Assembly: GCA_027485045.1 (NCBI GenBank)
Contig: JAIXRU010000104.1
Span: 1-41,887, forward strand
Length of the DNA: 41,887 bases
Source of the DNA: Opitutaceae bacterium
Lineage (GTDB): Bacteria; Verrucomicrobiota; Verrucomicrobiia; Opitutales; Opitutaceae
Direction: 5' to 3'
A program made the position numbers and the translations under genes. The notes under the pieces were generated by a model. That model was given only the letters and a program-made list of their open reading frames with translations. It did no database searches and was not told the origin of the DNA. Below, piece after piece: positions 7,864 through 17,515 of the stretch (within the stretch, counting starts at the first letter, position 1; each line of letters opens with the position of its first letter).

Positions 7864-10782
7864 GTGTCTGCGAAAATACTTTTAGTCCGTACAGGTCCCA
7901 GTGTCTTCAGCGCCAAGGCTTACGTGGCGGTGGAGAGTGGTTTGTATGCCCGCGACATAGAATCCCCGAGCGACTTGGAAAGTTCGCTTAAGTCGGAGCA
8001 GTTCGACTTGGTTATTCATGATGGTTCCAAGCTAGGCAAAGAGCCCTTGGGTTTGGCCGAAAGTGTACGCGCGCATCAACGTAGCGCGCCGATTTTGTTG
8101 CTCTGCGATAAGCAGGATATGGACGTGATCGTGCGGGCGATCCGGTTGGGTGTACGGGATTTGTTTAACCCGCCAATTAATCTGACGGCGTTTTTCGCCA
8201 GAGCGACGGAACTACTTCAACCGCGGTTAAACGGGCACGCCAATGTAGTCGCGCAGCATTGTCGTCAGGAGATGACCCTGTTTTTGGCGGGGGAAGCACG
8301 GCCGCCCTCCACCCAGCCCTTTGTGCAGAAAGGCGTTGCCAACGCAGAGCTCACTTCGCTCCGCGCAGAGTGCGACCGTTTACACCAGCAACTTAAACAA
8401 GAGAGCGACCGGCATGCCGAGGTCGAGCGCACTTTTAAAATTCAGCAAGAGACGCTCGATAAGCGGGAAAACGAGCTCGCTTTGGCCGATGCCGAAATCG
8501 CGACTGAACGGGCTCGGATTGATACCGAGCGGGCGCAGGCAGTGGCCGCGATGGCGCAAGTCGAGACGCGAAAGCTGGAGCTGCAACGCCGCGCTGATGA
8601 GTTGGTAAATGCCGACAAGTCCCTCGGTCCCTTGCGTCAAGAGATTGAGCGGGCGAAGGCTGCCTTGGTTGAGGATCAAGCGAAGTTGGAGACCGAGCGG
8701 CAGCAGCTCACGGAGCGCGAAATGGAGTTGGAGGCCGCGCAAATCGCGGCCGCGCAAGCCAAGGCGGCGGCGGACAAAGTAGCGCAGCTTCGCCTGGCGC
8801 TGGAAGCTGAGCGAACGGTTTGGCAAAAGGAGCAGCGCGCGGATCGCCAAGCAATCGCCGCCGAGGAGACGCGTCTAGCGGCGGAGGCTGAGGAACTGAA
8901 AACGGCTCAAGCGAATGCGGCGGACGCTTTGGCGGCGCATAAAAAGCGTCTCGCGGAGATAACCAAAGCCGAGCGCGAGTTGGAGGATCGCGAAACGGCC
9001 ATTATCGAAGCACAGCGCGGCTTGGAAACCGAGCGGCAACGTCTCACCGCACAGGAGACTGCGCTTAGCCAACGCGAGATCAAAGCCGCTCAGTCTCTCA
9101 AAGAAGCAGAGCTAGCAGCCCAAAAATTAGGGGCCGATTTAAAGCGTCTGGAACAGCGCCAGGCCGAAATCTCGGACAGCGAAGCCTTGTTGCGAAAAGA
9201 ACAAGCCCGCATCGAGGACGAACTCGCCGCCCTTAAAGCCGATCAAAAATCGTTTAAGGTAGAAAAAACTCAGGCGGATAAAACGTTCAAACAAGCGGCG
9301 GAGACGGCGGTAGAGCTTGATGCCAAGAGTGCCGAACTGAAGGCGTTGGAGAAGCGGCTGGCCGAGGCTGAGGCCGCCCAAACCAAGGCGCTGAGCGAGC
9401 GCGAAGCCAAGCTGGTGGTCCGTGAAGCGGCGGCGGAGAAATTTGACCAAAGAGAAGCCGAGCTGGGAGCGGCCGAGGCCGAGATGTCGAGCCAGCGCGC
9501 GGCCAGCGAAGCCGAGCGCAAAAAGCTCAAGCAGCAAGCAGCGCAGATCGAGTCCGAGGGCGAAGCGCTTACGGTGAAGAAGGCCGACGCGGCCCGGACG
9601 CTCGCCGAGGCGGCTGAGCTTGAGGCCCAGCTCAATAAGAAAAATGCCGAACTGACGGCGTTGGAGAAACAGTTGGCCGAGGCGGAGGCCGCCCAAACCA
9701 AGGCGCTGAGCGAGCGGGAAGCCAAGCTGGTGGAGCGTGAAGCGGCGGCGGAAAAATTTGACCAAAGAGAAGCCGAGCTGGGAGCGGCTGAGGCCGAGAT
9801 GTCGAGCCAGCGAGCGGCCATCGAAGCCGAGCGCCAAAAGCTCAATAATCAAGCGGCGCAGATCGAGTCCGAGGGCGAAGCGCTTGCGGTGGAGAAGGCC
9901 GACGCGGCCCGGACGTTTGCCCAGGCTTCCGAGCGTGAGGCCCAGCTCAACCAGAAAGGTGCCGAACTGGCTGCGCTGGAGAAACGGTTGGCCGAGGCGG
10001 AGGCCGCCCAAGCCAAGGCGCAACATGAACGCGAAGCCAAGCTGGTGGCGCGTGAGCAAGCGGCGGAAAAACTCGACGAACGCGAAGCGGCGCTGGGTTT
10101 GGCCGAGGCTGAGATTTCCGCCGCGAAGGCCGAGCTAAAGGGGGCGCGCCAGAAGCTGCAGCAAGAACAAGAAAGTTTCACCGCCGAGCATGCCGAGCTG
10201 GAGGCCGCCCAGGCCGCTCATCGGACGCTCGTGCAGAGCCAGTCCGCCCGGGAAAAGGCGCTGGCTCTCCGGGAAAAGGAAGTCACCCAGCAAGCCGCAG
10301 CCTTGGCGGCGTCAGCACAAGCGCAGGAAGAAGCCGCGACGGAGTTGGTTAACCGGGAAAAACTCCTGGCCGAACGCGACGCTCCCTTGAACGCAAAGGC
10401 GGCTGAATTGACTGCATTGGAGAAACGGCTGGCGTCCGAGAAGTCCGCCTTGGCCTCGGAGCGTGCGCGGTTTGAGGCTGATCTGGCCGGTATCGAGGAA
10501 GCCCAGACTGAAATCGCTCTGCGCGAAAAGGCGCTTAAGCGGGCCAAGGACCAATTGGTGGTGGCAGAGTCGGAAATCTCCGCAGGTAACGAGGAATTGG
10601 GCGCGGCGCGGGAGGCGTTTGCGGCCGAACGCGCCAGCTTGAACAAGCGGGCCATGGAGCTGAGCATGGAACGCGAGGCGTTCGAGGCGGAAGTGGCGAG
10701 CATGGCCGTTCGCGAAAAAGAATTCGCGGCCAAGCGCCAGCAATTGCAGGAGACGATGAAGTCTTTGCTTAAGTCTGGCTAA
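7864..10782 (+). CDS. degenerate receiver domain fused to giant coiled coil
   Basis: 972 residues, GTG start with no Shine-Dalgarno. Residues 1-120 have a CheY-like pattern (AKILLVRTG; DLVIHDGSKL; APILLLCDKQD; IVRAIRLGVRDLFNPP), with the conserved Lys after strand 5 replaced by Asn and the acidic pocket degraded, so it is probably not phosphorylated conventionally. From about residue 160 to the end the chain is an uninterrupted heptad-rich coiled coil (Ala, Glu, Lys, Gln), with recurrent ALxxRExxL motifs and three 105-residue tandem repeats between about 490 and 770. No membrane segment or signal peptide is seen, so it should be a long cytoplasmic rod, perhaps 100 nm if fully extended. The next gene is 30 bases downstream. 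Function unknown; a scaffold or cytoskeletal role is speculation. Confidence 0.85.
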   Translation: MSAKILLVRTGPSVFSAKAYVAVESGLYARDIESPSDLESSLKSEQFDLVIHDGSKLGKEPLGLAESVRAHQRSAPILLLCDKQDMDVIVRAIRLGVRDLFNPPINLTAFFARATELLQPRLNGHANVVAQHCRQEMTLFLAGEARPPSTQPFVQKGVANAELTSLRAECDRLHQQLKQESDRHAEVERTFKIQQETLDKRENELALADAEIATERARIDTERAQAVAAMAQVETRKLELQRRADELVNADKSLGPLRQEIERAKAALVEDQAKLETERQQLTEREMELEAAQIAAAQAKAAADKVAQLRLALEAERTVWQKEQRADRQAIAAEETRLAAEAEELKTAQANAADALAAHKKRLAEITKAERELEDRETAIIEAQRGLETERQRLTAQETALSQREIKAAQSLKEAELAAQKLGADLKRLEQRQAEISDSEALLRKEQARIEDELAALKADQKSFKVEKTQADKTFKQAAETAVELDAKSAELKALEKRLAEAEAAQTKALSEREAKLVVREAAAEKFDQREAELGAAEAEMSSQRAASEAERKKLKQQAAQIESEGEALTVKKADAARTLAEAAELEAQLNKKNAELTALEKQLAEAEAAQTKALSEREAKLVEREAAAEKFDQREAELGAAEAEMSSQRAAIEAERQKLNNQAAQIESEGEALAVEKADAARTFAQASEREAQLNQKGAELAALEKRLAEAEAAQAKAQHEREAKLVAREQAAEKLDEREAALGLAEAEISAAKAELKGARQKLQQEQESFTAEHAELEAAQAAHRTLVQSQSAREKALALREKEVTQQAAALAASAQAQEEAATELVNREKLLAERDAPLNAKAAELTALEKRLASEKSALASERARFEADLAGIEEAQTEIALREKALKRAKDQLVVAESEISAGNEELGAAREAFAAERASLNKRAMELSMEREAFEAEVASMAVREKEFAAKRQQLQETMKSLLKSG
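9331..10170 (+). repeat. 315-bp in-frame tandem repeats within the coiled-coil gene
   Basis: Units begin at 9331, 9646 and 9961 (GCCGAACTG each time), spaced exactly 315 bases, or 105 codons. Units 1 and 2 are nearly identical over long stretches (for example CTGAGCGAGCG and AAATTTGACCAAAGAGAAGC); unit 3 matches well for about the first 100-180 bases and then diverges. The period is a multiple of three and of seven residues (15 heptads), so duplication preserves both frame and heptad register. Recent internal duplication is the likely origin, and copy number may vary between strains. Confidence 0.9.
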
Positions 10783-10812
10783 GCACTAACGTTTTTCTTT
10801 TTTCTAACCCCA

Positions 10813-13029
10813 ATGGCCAACCCCGCTCCATCTGCCGTATTTATTGAGTTAGCTCCTCGTTCATTGAAGCTGCTGGTTATGGTCGGCGGCAGAGTATCGG
10901 CGATGCGATCCTTCCCGCTTGATGCCAAGGCCGATCTGACCGCGTTTGTCGCCGAGAACAGTGTGGCGGGATCGACCCGTGCTTCGCTGATCGGCCCCAA
11001 ATCATTTTTGCACGTTTCGGACGAAACGGAGTGCGCCTCATTCCGGCAACCCGGTCAATTGATCGAGCACGCTGCGAAACTCCCGCATGGATTTGAGGGA
11101 GTGCCCGTGGCGGTTGCGGTGGATGCTTTTACCGGAGGCGCGCCTCTGGCGACCCCAGCGAACCCCTGGGTTTTGACCATGGTGGATGGGGCTGTTTACG
11201 CCGCCGCCAAGCAGCAGTTGACGGAGCTTGGCCTGGCTCCGGCCGAATTGACCTTGGCTGCTCCCATTCAATTCGGAGCCGTCGCAGGATCTCTCACTGC
11301 GGACGAGAGTGCATTGGTAGTCATGCTGGGCGAGGAGGAGTCCCAGTTGGTCTGGGTAACGGCAGGAGGGTTGTCGCAATGCTCCAGCGCTCCCATCGGT
11401 TACGCTTCGATTTACACTGCGATTCAGCAAGGCTTGGGGCTGAAATTCAAAGCGGCGGCAGGCAAGTTGTTTTTCAACGAAAACTACGATTTCACCGGTT
11501 CTGTATCCAAAATCGTCGAACCTTTGGCGGCGGTCCTGAAACCCGTGCTTGATGCCAGTCCCGCGACTTATCTGCACATCGTGGGGCTTACGGAGGGACA
11601 GGTTTGGTTCGCGAGCGCGCTGGCGGAAGCGAGTGGATCGCGCGTTTGGGCGCCACGGGCTGATCAAATTGGTGCCGGGCTCGCGGGTTTAGAGGCCAAG
11701 CCGTCGTTTGCGGGATTATTGAAGTTGGCTGCCGCCGGGGCGCTTGACGCGGCCTGGGTGCAAGCTCCGCTTGATCGTATCGTGGCCAAGGCTGCTCAAG
11801 CGAAACCGGCCTCCGTCGCCGTTGCGAAACCGGTGGTGCTGCCAAAGCCGGTTGCCATACCACACCCGGCGAACCAATCCCAAACGATCCCGCCCACGCC
11901 TTTGGCCGCGCCGGCTGCTGCGCCAACGCCGGCTGCTTCAGTGGCAACTCCCGCGGTTAAGCCATCCAGTCCCGGCACTGTGGCTCCGGTAAAGCCTTCA
12001 GGTGCGACCAAAGCGCCTGCTTCCACTAAGTCAGCCGCACCTTTCCCACCCAAACCGGCAGCCACAGCCACCCGCCCCCCTGTGTCGGCCAAAGCAACTA
12101 CCGGCTCGGCTACGATCCCGCCAGTGGCAGTCAAAGGGGTTCCTGCCCAGTCCGCGCCCGCCAAGCCGCAAGCGGTGGCTCCATCAGGAGCTGCACCGAC
12201 TAAAAAGAGCCCGATTCTGGTGATTGCCGTTGTCGTCGTATTGGCTGCGGTGGGTGGAGCGGTATTCTTTTTCCGGGGTGGCGCGAAGGCACCCGAAGGA
12301 GCGGCTGCTCCGGTCGCCACGAACCCAGTGGCGACGAATGCGCCTCTAGCTCCTGCACCGATTCCCGAGGCACCAGCAGTGTCATCCCCGCCAGGAACCA
12401 AGGACTTGTTAGCCGCAGAGAAGTTGAAATATAAAAACGACCGTTATGCCTTTGAGGTCACCGCGAAAGGTGTGGTTCAATCTCTTACGGGAGCGCGAAA
12501 CGAAGTGCTGGTGGAGTCTGTGGCCGACATCAGTTTGCAGGGCAGTTACACGGGGGCGGATGGCCGGAGAAAATGGTTTAATGTCGGGGGCGTGGACGAT
12601 ACCGGCTATCAAGCTGTGGTGAAAAAGTCGTTACGGGAAGGGATCACGGTCTTTGAGATAAAAGTCACGCATCCTCGTTTCGAGATCGAACAAACCATTA
12701 GTTGCTACGCGGAATCGATAAAAGTATCGGCACGTTTTAAACCAATCAACCTTAGGGACCCCAGAGGAGCTATCGCCGCAGTTCACTCCATTCGTTTGGC
12801 ACCGGTGGCATTGAATCCATCCGCGCGCATGCGCCCCACGGCTGAAAGTTTTAACTATACGATGAAGAACGGTAACTTGCGGGTGATTTTTGATCCCGCA
12901 AAGTGGGCTCGGGATGGAGCGAACGAGCTTCAATCCATAATAGCGGGCGAGAACAGCGTCGCGTTTCAATTTAGCGATAAATCGACCGCCGACGCAAATC
13001 AGCTCGATTACGAGTTAACGGTGCCGTGA
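10813..13029 (+). CDS. unknown protein: PilM-like N-terminal domain, Pro/Ala linker, membrane helix, C-terminal beta domain
   Basis: 738 residues, ATG start after a T-rich leader. The N-terminal approximately 310 residues begin AVFIELAPRSLKLLVMVGGR and contain ESALVVMLGEEESQLVWV and ATYLHIVGLTEG, a layout like the actin-fold PilM/GspL cytoplasmic proteins, though nucleotide motifs are weak. An Ala/Pro/Lys-rich linker (about 340-465) precedes one membrane helix (ILVIAVVVVLAAVGGAVFFF, about 468-488). After another Pro/Ala stretch comes a beta-rich domain of about 200 residues (RYAFEVTAKGVVQSLTG ... AFQFSDKSTADANQLDYELTVP), presumably outside the cytoplasm. It follows the giant coiled-coil gene by 30 bases, so the two are probably one operon. 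The PilM relation is a visual impression only; function unknown. Confidence 0.8.
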   Translation: MANPAPSAVFIELAPRSLKLLVMVGGRVSAMRSFPLDAKADLTAFVAENSVAGSTRASLIGPKSFLHVSDETECASFRQPGQLIEHAAKLPHGFEGVPVAVAVDAFTGGAPLATPANPWVLTMVDGAVYAAAKQQLTELGLAPAELTLAAPIQFGAVAGSLTADESALVVMLGEEESQLVWVTAGGLSQCSSAPIGYASIYTAIQQGLGLKFKAAAGKLFFNENYDFTGSVSKIVEPLAAVLKPVLDASPATYLHIVGLTEGQVWFASALAEASGSRVWAPRADQIGAGLAGLEAKPSFAGLLKLAAAGALDAAWVQAPLDRIVAKAAQAKPASVAVAKPVVLPKPVAIPHPANQSQTIPPTPLAAPAAAPTPAASVATPAVKPSSPGTVAPVKPSGATKAPASTKSAAPFPPKPAATATRPPVSAKATTGSATIPPVAVKGVPAQSAPAKPQAVAPSGAAPTKKSPILVIAVVVVLAAVGGAVFFFRGGAKAPEGAAAPVATNPVATNAPLAPAPIPEAPAVSSPPGTKDLLAAEKLKYKNDRYAFEVTAKGVVQSLTGARNEVLVESVADISLQGSYTGADGRRKWFNVGGVDDTGYQAVVKKSLREGITVFEIKVTHPRFEIEQTISCYAESIKVSARFKPINLRDPRGAIAAVHSIRLAPVALNPSARMRPTAESFNYTMKNGNLRVIFDPAKWARDGANELQSIIAGENSVAFQFSDKSTADANQLDYELTVP

Positions 13030-13172
13030 GCGAACGACGGAGCTTGAGTGCCCGGCACACGCAAAGAGGCAGGCGAGCGACAAGATGAGTTGAGCTCCAT
13101 GCACCGTTGAAGAGCGGCTCAATGGTGATTTTTTTCGTGGGCTTTTGGGCGTTTTCGTAACCTATCGTAAGC

Positions 13173-14183
13173 ATGCCAAAGAAAGTTGATCCGGACGCCC
13201 CTAAGAAAATGGCGACCTACACCCTCAAGCTCACTGAAGAGCAACTGGAGATGTTGGATGCGTTATTGTCCAAGCGCGGCTGGGAGCGGGTGGAGGTGGC
13301 CTATGCGCGGTTTGGTTATCGCAACGATGCGGCCAAGGTGAACGTCACCGGTTACGAGAGTCGCAAACTGGTGGTCGCAGGCAAGGGCACCGAGGAGTTT
13401 GTGACCATGGTGTTGGAACCTGAGATCACCGGAGCGGCAAAACTCGGCTACGACGAGGTGCTGCATCCGGATTGGTTTGAGGAGCACGCGGGGCTGGACG
13501 AGTCGGGCAAGGGTGACTTTTTCGGGCCCTTAATCGCAGCCACCGTAATCGCATCCAAACCGATGATCGAAGGCTGGCGGGCGGCGGGTGCACAGGATTC
13601 CAAAAAGATGGCGGAGTCCAAAATCCTGGAGTTGGACCGGCTTATTCGGGCGACTCCCGGAGCGGTGGTGAAGACGATTCAGGCGACGAGTATGACTCAG
13701 TACAACAGCCTCATGGGGACCCGTTTTCGGAGTCAGAACATGATCCTGGCTTTTCAACACGCGCGCGCCTTGCAGGAGGCGCTGAAGGAGAAGTCGACCA
13801 AGTGGGGGCTCCTCGACCAATTCACGGAAACGCCGCTGGTTCAGCGCGAATTGGTGAAGCTGGGTATCGAGGGTTTCGATCTGCGTATGCGCACCAAGGC
13901 GGAAGAAGATCCGGTGGTGGCGGCGGCTTCTATCGTGGCGCGGGCAGAGTTCGTGCGGCAGATGCAGGTGCTGTCAAAAAAGTTTGGTGCCAAGCTACAA
14001 AAGGGCGCAGGCCCGGCGGTAAAGGTGCAGGCTCGGGAGATTATCGACCGGTTCGGCGCCCGGGCCTTGGGCGAATTTGCCAAGCTGCATTTCCGCACTG
14101 CTTACGAGGTGGTAAGCGATGCGGGTAAACTCAACGAACTGCCACTTCGCCCGCCGCCTCCTAAGCAGGAGTGGGGTAGCTAG
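13173..14183 (+). CDS. rnhC: ribonuclease HIII
   Basis: 336 residues. The N-terminal approximately 85 residues form the substrate-binding domain typical of RNase HIII (YTLKLTEEQLEMLDALLSKRGW ... YESRKLVVAGKGTEEFV), followed by the type 2 RNase H core with catalytic GLDESGKGDFFGPL (D109, E110), AQDSKKM, and the later acidic KAEEDPVVAAASIVARAEF segment. It cleaves RNA in RNA/DNA hybrids during replication and repair. The length is slightly above the usual 300-310. The 143 bases upstream hold no gene; a T7 tract at about 13130 after a weak dyad may stop transcription from the preceding operon. Confidence 0.94.
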   Translation: MPKKVDPDAPKKMATYTLKLTEEQLEMLDALLSKRGWERVEVAYARFGYRNDAAKVNVTGYESRKLVVAGKGTEEFVTMVLEPEITGAAKLGYDEVLHPDWFEEHAGLDESGKGDFFGPLIAATVIASKPMIEGWRAAGAQDSKKMAESKILELDRLIRATPGAVVKTIQATSMTQYNSLMGTRFRSQNMILAFQHARALQEALKEKSTKWGLLDQFTETPLVQRELVKLGIEGFDLRMRTKAEEDPVVAAASIVARAEFVRQMQVLSKKFGAKLQKGAGPAVKVQAREIIDRFGARALGEFAKLHFRTAYEVVSDAGKLNELPLRPPPPKQEWGS

Positions 14184-14284
14184 GGAGCTGGGGGCTGACG
14201 GAGCTAGTAAGGCTAGTAAGCGAGTATAGGTCGGAGGCTGTAGTGGGGAGGGGGCGGAGTCTTCGGAGTGGAGGGGAGCGGCAA

Positions 14285-14307
14285 CCCCGCCTTCAACGAA
14301 GGCGGGG
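14285..14307. terminator. bidirectional terminator-like hairpin between rnhC and ilvD
   Basis: CCCCGCCTTC (14285-14294) and GAAGGCGGGG (14298-14307) form a perfect 10-bp stem with an AAC loop, placed between the convergent ends of rnhC and ilvD. No T run follows on either strand. Confidence 0.7.
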
Positions 14308-14322
14308 AGAGCGCTGCGGAGC

Positions 14323-16047
14323 TCAGAGGTATTTGTCGGTCACAGCGCCTTCGGAGGCGGAGGCGACTAGTTTGGCGTATTTGGCCAAGACGCCGCGCGA
14401 TTCCTTGGGCGGACGGGGCGTGTAGGCGGCCATGCGCGAAGCGTAGTCGGCGTCGGGTATGAGCAGGCTGATGGTGTTTTTTACCGCGTCGATTTCGATG
14501 AGGTCGCCGTTACGCACTATGCCGATGGGGCCGCCTTTGGCGGCTTCGGGAGTGATGTGGCCGACATCGAAACCGTGCGAGCCGCCGGAGAAACGACCGT
14601 CGGTGATGAGGGCGACATCCTTGATGAGGCCTCGGCCGGCAATGGCGCTGGTTGGGGATAGCATCTCTCTCATGCCCGGGCCGCCGACGGGGCCTTCGTT
14701 GCGGATGACCACGACATCGCCTTTGACAACGTCGCCGCTGAGCACGCCTTGGAGGGCTTCTTCCTCGCCTTCGTAAACTTTGGCGGGACCCTTGAAGTAG
14801 AGGCCCTCCTTTCCGGTGATCTTGCCGACGGCAGCGCCCGGGGCGAGGTTGCCGCGCAGGATGCGAAGGTGCGTCTCGGCCTTGATGGGCTGATCGAAGG
14901 GGTGAATAATGTCCTGCTGATCAGGATACGAGGGGTAGGGCCCGACGTTGGCGAGGGACTCGGCCAGAGTCTCGCCGGAGACGGTGAGGCAGTCGCCGTG
15001 CAGCAGGCCGCGGTCGAGGAGCATCTTCATCAAGGGGCGGATGCCGCCGATGCGGATGAGGTGGGCCATGCCGTATTTGCCGAAGGGTTTAACGTCGGCG
15101 AGGAGGGGGACGCGGGCGCCGATGGTTTTGAAATCATCAATGGTGAGCGGGACCTCGGCGGAGTGGGCAATCGCAAGCAGGTGGAGGACGAGATTAGTGG
15201 AACCGCCGAGCGCGGTGCAGACGGTGATGCAGTTCTCAAAAGCCTTTCGAGTCAGGATGTCGCGGGGCTTGATGCCTTTCTTTAGCATCGCCATGACGGC
15301 GGCACCGGCGCGTTCGCAGTCGTCGCGCTTTTCCTTGCCGATGGCGAGCTGAGCGGAGCTGTTGGGCAGGCTGAGGCCAAGGACCTCGATGGCGCTGGCC
15401 ATGGTGTTGGCGGTGTACATGCCGCCGCAGGAGCCGGGGCCGGGTATGGCGCACTTCTCGACTTCCTTGAGGCCGGCGTCGTCGAGTTCGCCTTTGGCAT
15501 GTTTGCCGACGGCTTCGAAGACGGAGACGATGTCGAGGGGCTTCTTTTTCTCGGAGTCCGAAGTAAGGAAACCGGGGAGAATGGTGCCGCCGTAAATGAA
15601 GACGGCGGGGCGGTTGAGGCGGGCGATGGCGATCATCGCGCCGGGCATGTTTTTATCGCAGCCGCCGATGGCGATGACGCCATCGAAGCCCTCGGCGGCC
15701 ACAGTGGTCTCGATGGAGTCGGCAATCACATCACGGGAAACGAGACTGTAGCGCATGCCGAGCGTGCCCATGCTGATGCCATCGGTTACAGTGATGGTAT
15801 TGAAGTAAACGGGTTTGCCACCTGCTTCGGCTACGCCCTTGCGGGCATGGTCGCTGAGGTCGCCGAGGTGGACATTGCACGGCGTCATGTCGCTGGCGTT
15901 GGAGACGACGGCGATCTGGGGTTTTTGAAAGTCTTCGTCGGTGAAGCCGACCGCGCGCAGCATGGAGCGGGCGGGGGCGCGGTCGTTGCCATCAACGACG
16001 ACAGAAGAGTGGGGGCGGGGGAACGAGGCGGAGTTCGTTTGGCACAT
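14323..16047 (-). CDS. ilvD: dihydroxy-acid dehydratase
   Basis: 574 residues. IlvD converts 2,3-dihydroxy-isovalerate and -methylvalerate to the 2-keto acids of valine and isoleucine synthesis, using an iron-sulfur cluster. All three cluster cysteines are visible: PCNVHL (C57), GGCDKNMPG (C130) and [15 protein letters not shown] (C207). The C-terminal half has [21 protein letters not shown] and [10 protein letters not shown], typical of the family. Length is normal. It is a single gene facing away from lpxK and converging with rnhC; no leader peptide or attenuator was recognised in the 170-base divergent region. Confidence 0.96.
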   Translation of the reverse strand: MCQTNSASFPRPHSSVVVDGNDRAPARSMLRAVGFTDEDFQKPQIAVVSNASDMTPCNVHLGDLSDHARKGVAEAGGKPVYFNTITVTDGISMGTLGMRYSLVSRDVIADSIETTVAAEGFDGVIAIGGCDKNMPGAMIAIARLNRPAVFIYGGTILPGFLTSDSEKKKPLDIVSVFEAVGKHAKGELDDAGLKEVEKCAIPGPGSCGGMYTANTMASAIEVLGLSLPNSSAQLAIGKEKRDDCERAGAAVMAMLKKGIKPRDILTRKAFENCITVCTALGGSTNLVLHLLAIAHSAEVPLTIDDFKTIGARVPLLADVKPFGKYGMAHLIRIGGIRPLMKMLLDRGLLHGDCLTVSGETLAESLANVGPYPSYPDQQDIIHPFDQPIKAETHLRILRGNLAPGAAVGKITGKEGLYFKGPAKVYEGEEEALQGVLSGDVVKGDVVVIRNEGPVGGPGMREMLSPTSAIAGRGLIKDVALITDGRFSGGSHGFDVGHITPEAAKGGPIGIVRNGDLIEIDAVKNTISLLIPDADYASRMAAYTPRPPKESRGVLAKYAKLVASASEGAVTDKYL

Positions 16048-16217
16048 GGAGGGAAAAGGTTCGGAAGCAACCAGCCCGGCAGGGTGCGGGCAAGCCTTGG
16101 TGACGAGGGTGAAGTAAATGAAGCGATGGAGGGGAACGTCGAGTTTGCGTGTGTTTGCCCTCGCCTCGCGCGGGGCGCGGTGACTTTGCTCCCATCCGAC
16201 GATCTTCGCCGACCCGC

Positions 16218-17435
16218 ATGGCCCATTGGTTAAAACGTAAACTCAACGCTTTCGAGCAGTTCACCATTGATGTGATTTTTGGCCGCCGCGAAGGCGTGGG
16301 GCCGACCTTGTTTGCGGGGTTTCTGCACGGGCTTTCCTGGCTTTTTAGCGGTGTGGTGCAGGCACGGGTCTGGCTGTATCGGAAGCGTATTTTGCACGAC
16401 CAGCCGCTGGGTTGCCTGGTGGTGGTGGTGGGGAATTTGACCGTCGGTGGCACGGGCAAGACGCCGGTGGTGGAGATGCTGGCCCGAGCTTTGCGGGATC
16501 GCGGACGAAAAGTCGCCATCCTGTCGCGCGGCTATCGGAGCAAGGCTCCACCGGCGTGGAAAAAGGCGCTCTGGTGGTTTACCCACACCAGCGCCCCGCC
16601 GCCGCGCATCGTCAGTGACGGGCAGGACGTTTTGCTCGATTCGGAAAAAGCCGGGGACGAGCCGTATATGTTGGCGCGCAATTTGCCGGGCGTGGTCGTG
16701 CTGGTGGACAAGGACCGGGTGAAGGCAGGGGTTTTTGCCATCAAACGCTTCCGTTGCGACACGCTGATTCTCGACGACGGATTCCAATATCTACCGCTGA
16801 AGGGGCGATTGAACTTGTTGCTGGTGGACAAGACCAACCCCTTCGGAAACGGCCAGCTCCTGCCGCGCGGCATCTTGCGCGAGCCGATCAAGCATTTGAA
16901 ACGCGCAAGTTATGTTTTTCTGACCAAGTCGGATGGGCGGCGTGATCCCGAGCTCGAGGATCTTATCCAGCGGCATAATCCCGGTGTACACATGATCGAG
17001 TGCGCCCACCGTCCGCAGTATTTGCAGCGGCTCGGGGGCGACGAGCGAAGGGCCTTGATTGATTTGCAAGGCAAGCGGGTAGGGGCGTTTTCCGGCATCG
17101 CGGTGCCGGAGAGTTTCGAGGCCTTCGTGCGTGATCTCGGCGGACGCATTGAGTTTACCCGGCGCTTTCTGGATCACTATCGTTTTTCCTATGAGGACTT
17201 TGTGGAGATTTTCTCCGAGGCGCTGGCGCGCAAGGTGGAGTATATCGTGACCACTGAGAAGGATGCGGTGCGCATTCCGGAGGGCATGCCCTGTCCGGTG
17301 CCGATTTTTTATCTGCGCTTGGAGATTGAGATTCTGCGCGGGGCGAACGGATTCGACGACGCGGTGGGTCGTATCTGTTTTCCCGTTACGGGAGCGCTGC
17401 CTGCGACGGAGGCGGCAGGATCGGCCGCGAGTTGA
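16218..17435 (+). CDS. lpxK: tetraacyldisaccharide 4'-kinase
   Basis: 405 residues from the ATG at 16218 (MAHWLKRKL); the track's earlier start adds 23 residues with no family resemblance. LpxK phosphorylates the 4' position of the lipid A disaccharide at the inner membrane. The membrane-proximal N terminus ([11 protein letters not shown]), the P-loop [12 protein letters not shown] (K81), the RGYRSK motif, [42 protein letters not shown] and [10 protein letters not shown] are all family signatures. Its presence shows a lipopolysaccharide-type outer membrane. It is divergent from ilvD and 80 bases upstream of the aminopeptidase gene. Confidence 0.95.
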   Translation: MAHWLKRKLNAFEQFTIDVIFGRREGVGPTLFAGFLHGLSWLFSGVVQARVWLYRKRILHDQPLGCLVVVVGNLTVGGTGKTPVVEMLARALRDRGRKVAILSRGYRSKAPPAWKKALWWFTHTSAPPPRIVSDGQDVLLDSEKAGDEPYMLARNLPGVVVLVDKDRVKAGVFAIKRFRCDTLILDDGFQYLPLKGRLNLLLVDKTNPFGNGQLLPRGILREPIKHLKRASYVFLTKSDGRRDPELEDLIQRHNPGVHMIECAHRPQYLQRLGGDERRALIDLQGKRVGAFSGIAVPESFEAFVRDLGGRIEFTRRFLDHYRFSYEDFVEIFSEALARKVEYIVTTEKDAVRIPEGMPCPVPIFYLRLEIEILRGANGFDDAVGRICFPVTGALPATEAAGSAAS

Positions 17436-17515
17436 GCTAAATTGGGTTTACGCGAGCGGTTTTCGCCCTTGCGAGCGGGCGGCGGGTGATTGTCTTTAGT
17501 CCACCTTTTCACCTG

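Noticed and set aside
9139-10059. Minus-strand frames of 306 and 191 codons with repeats
   Set aside because: They only mirror the tandem coiled-coil repeats of the plus-strand gene.
9331-10170. Regular repeats as a CRISPR array
   Set aside because: The 315-base period, the lack of unique spacers and in-frame coding show a protein repeat.
14749-16233. Long plus-strand frames (178 and 244 codons) opposite ilvD
   Set aside because: ilvD has all cluster cysteines and full length on the minus strand; the opposite frames are Gly/Asp/Val-rich artefacts of its codon use.
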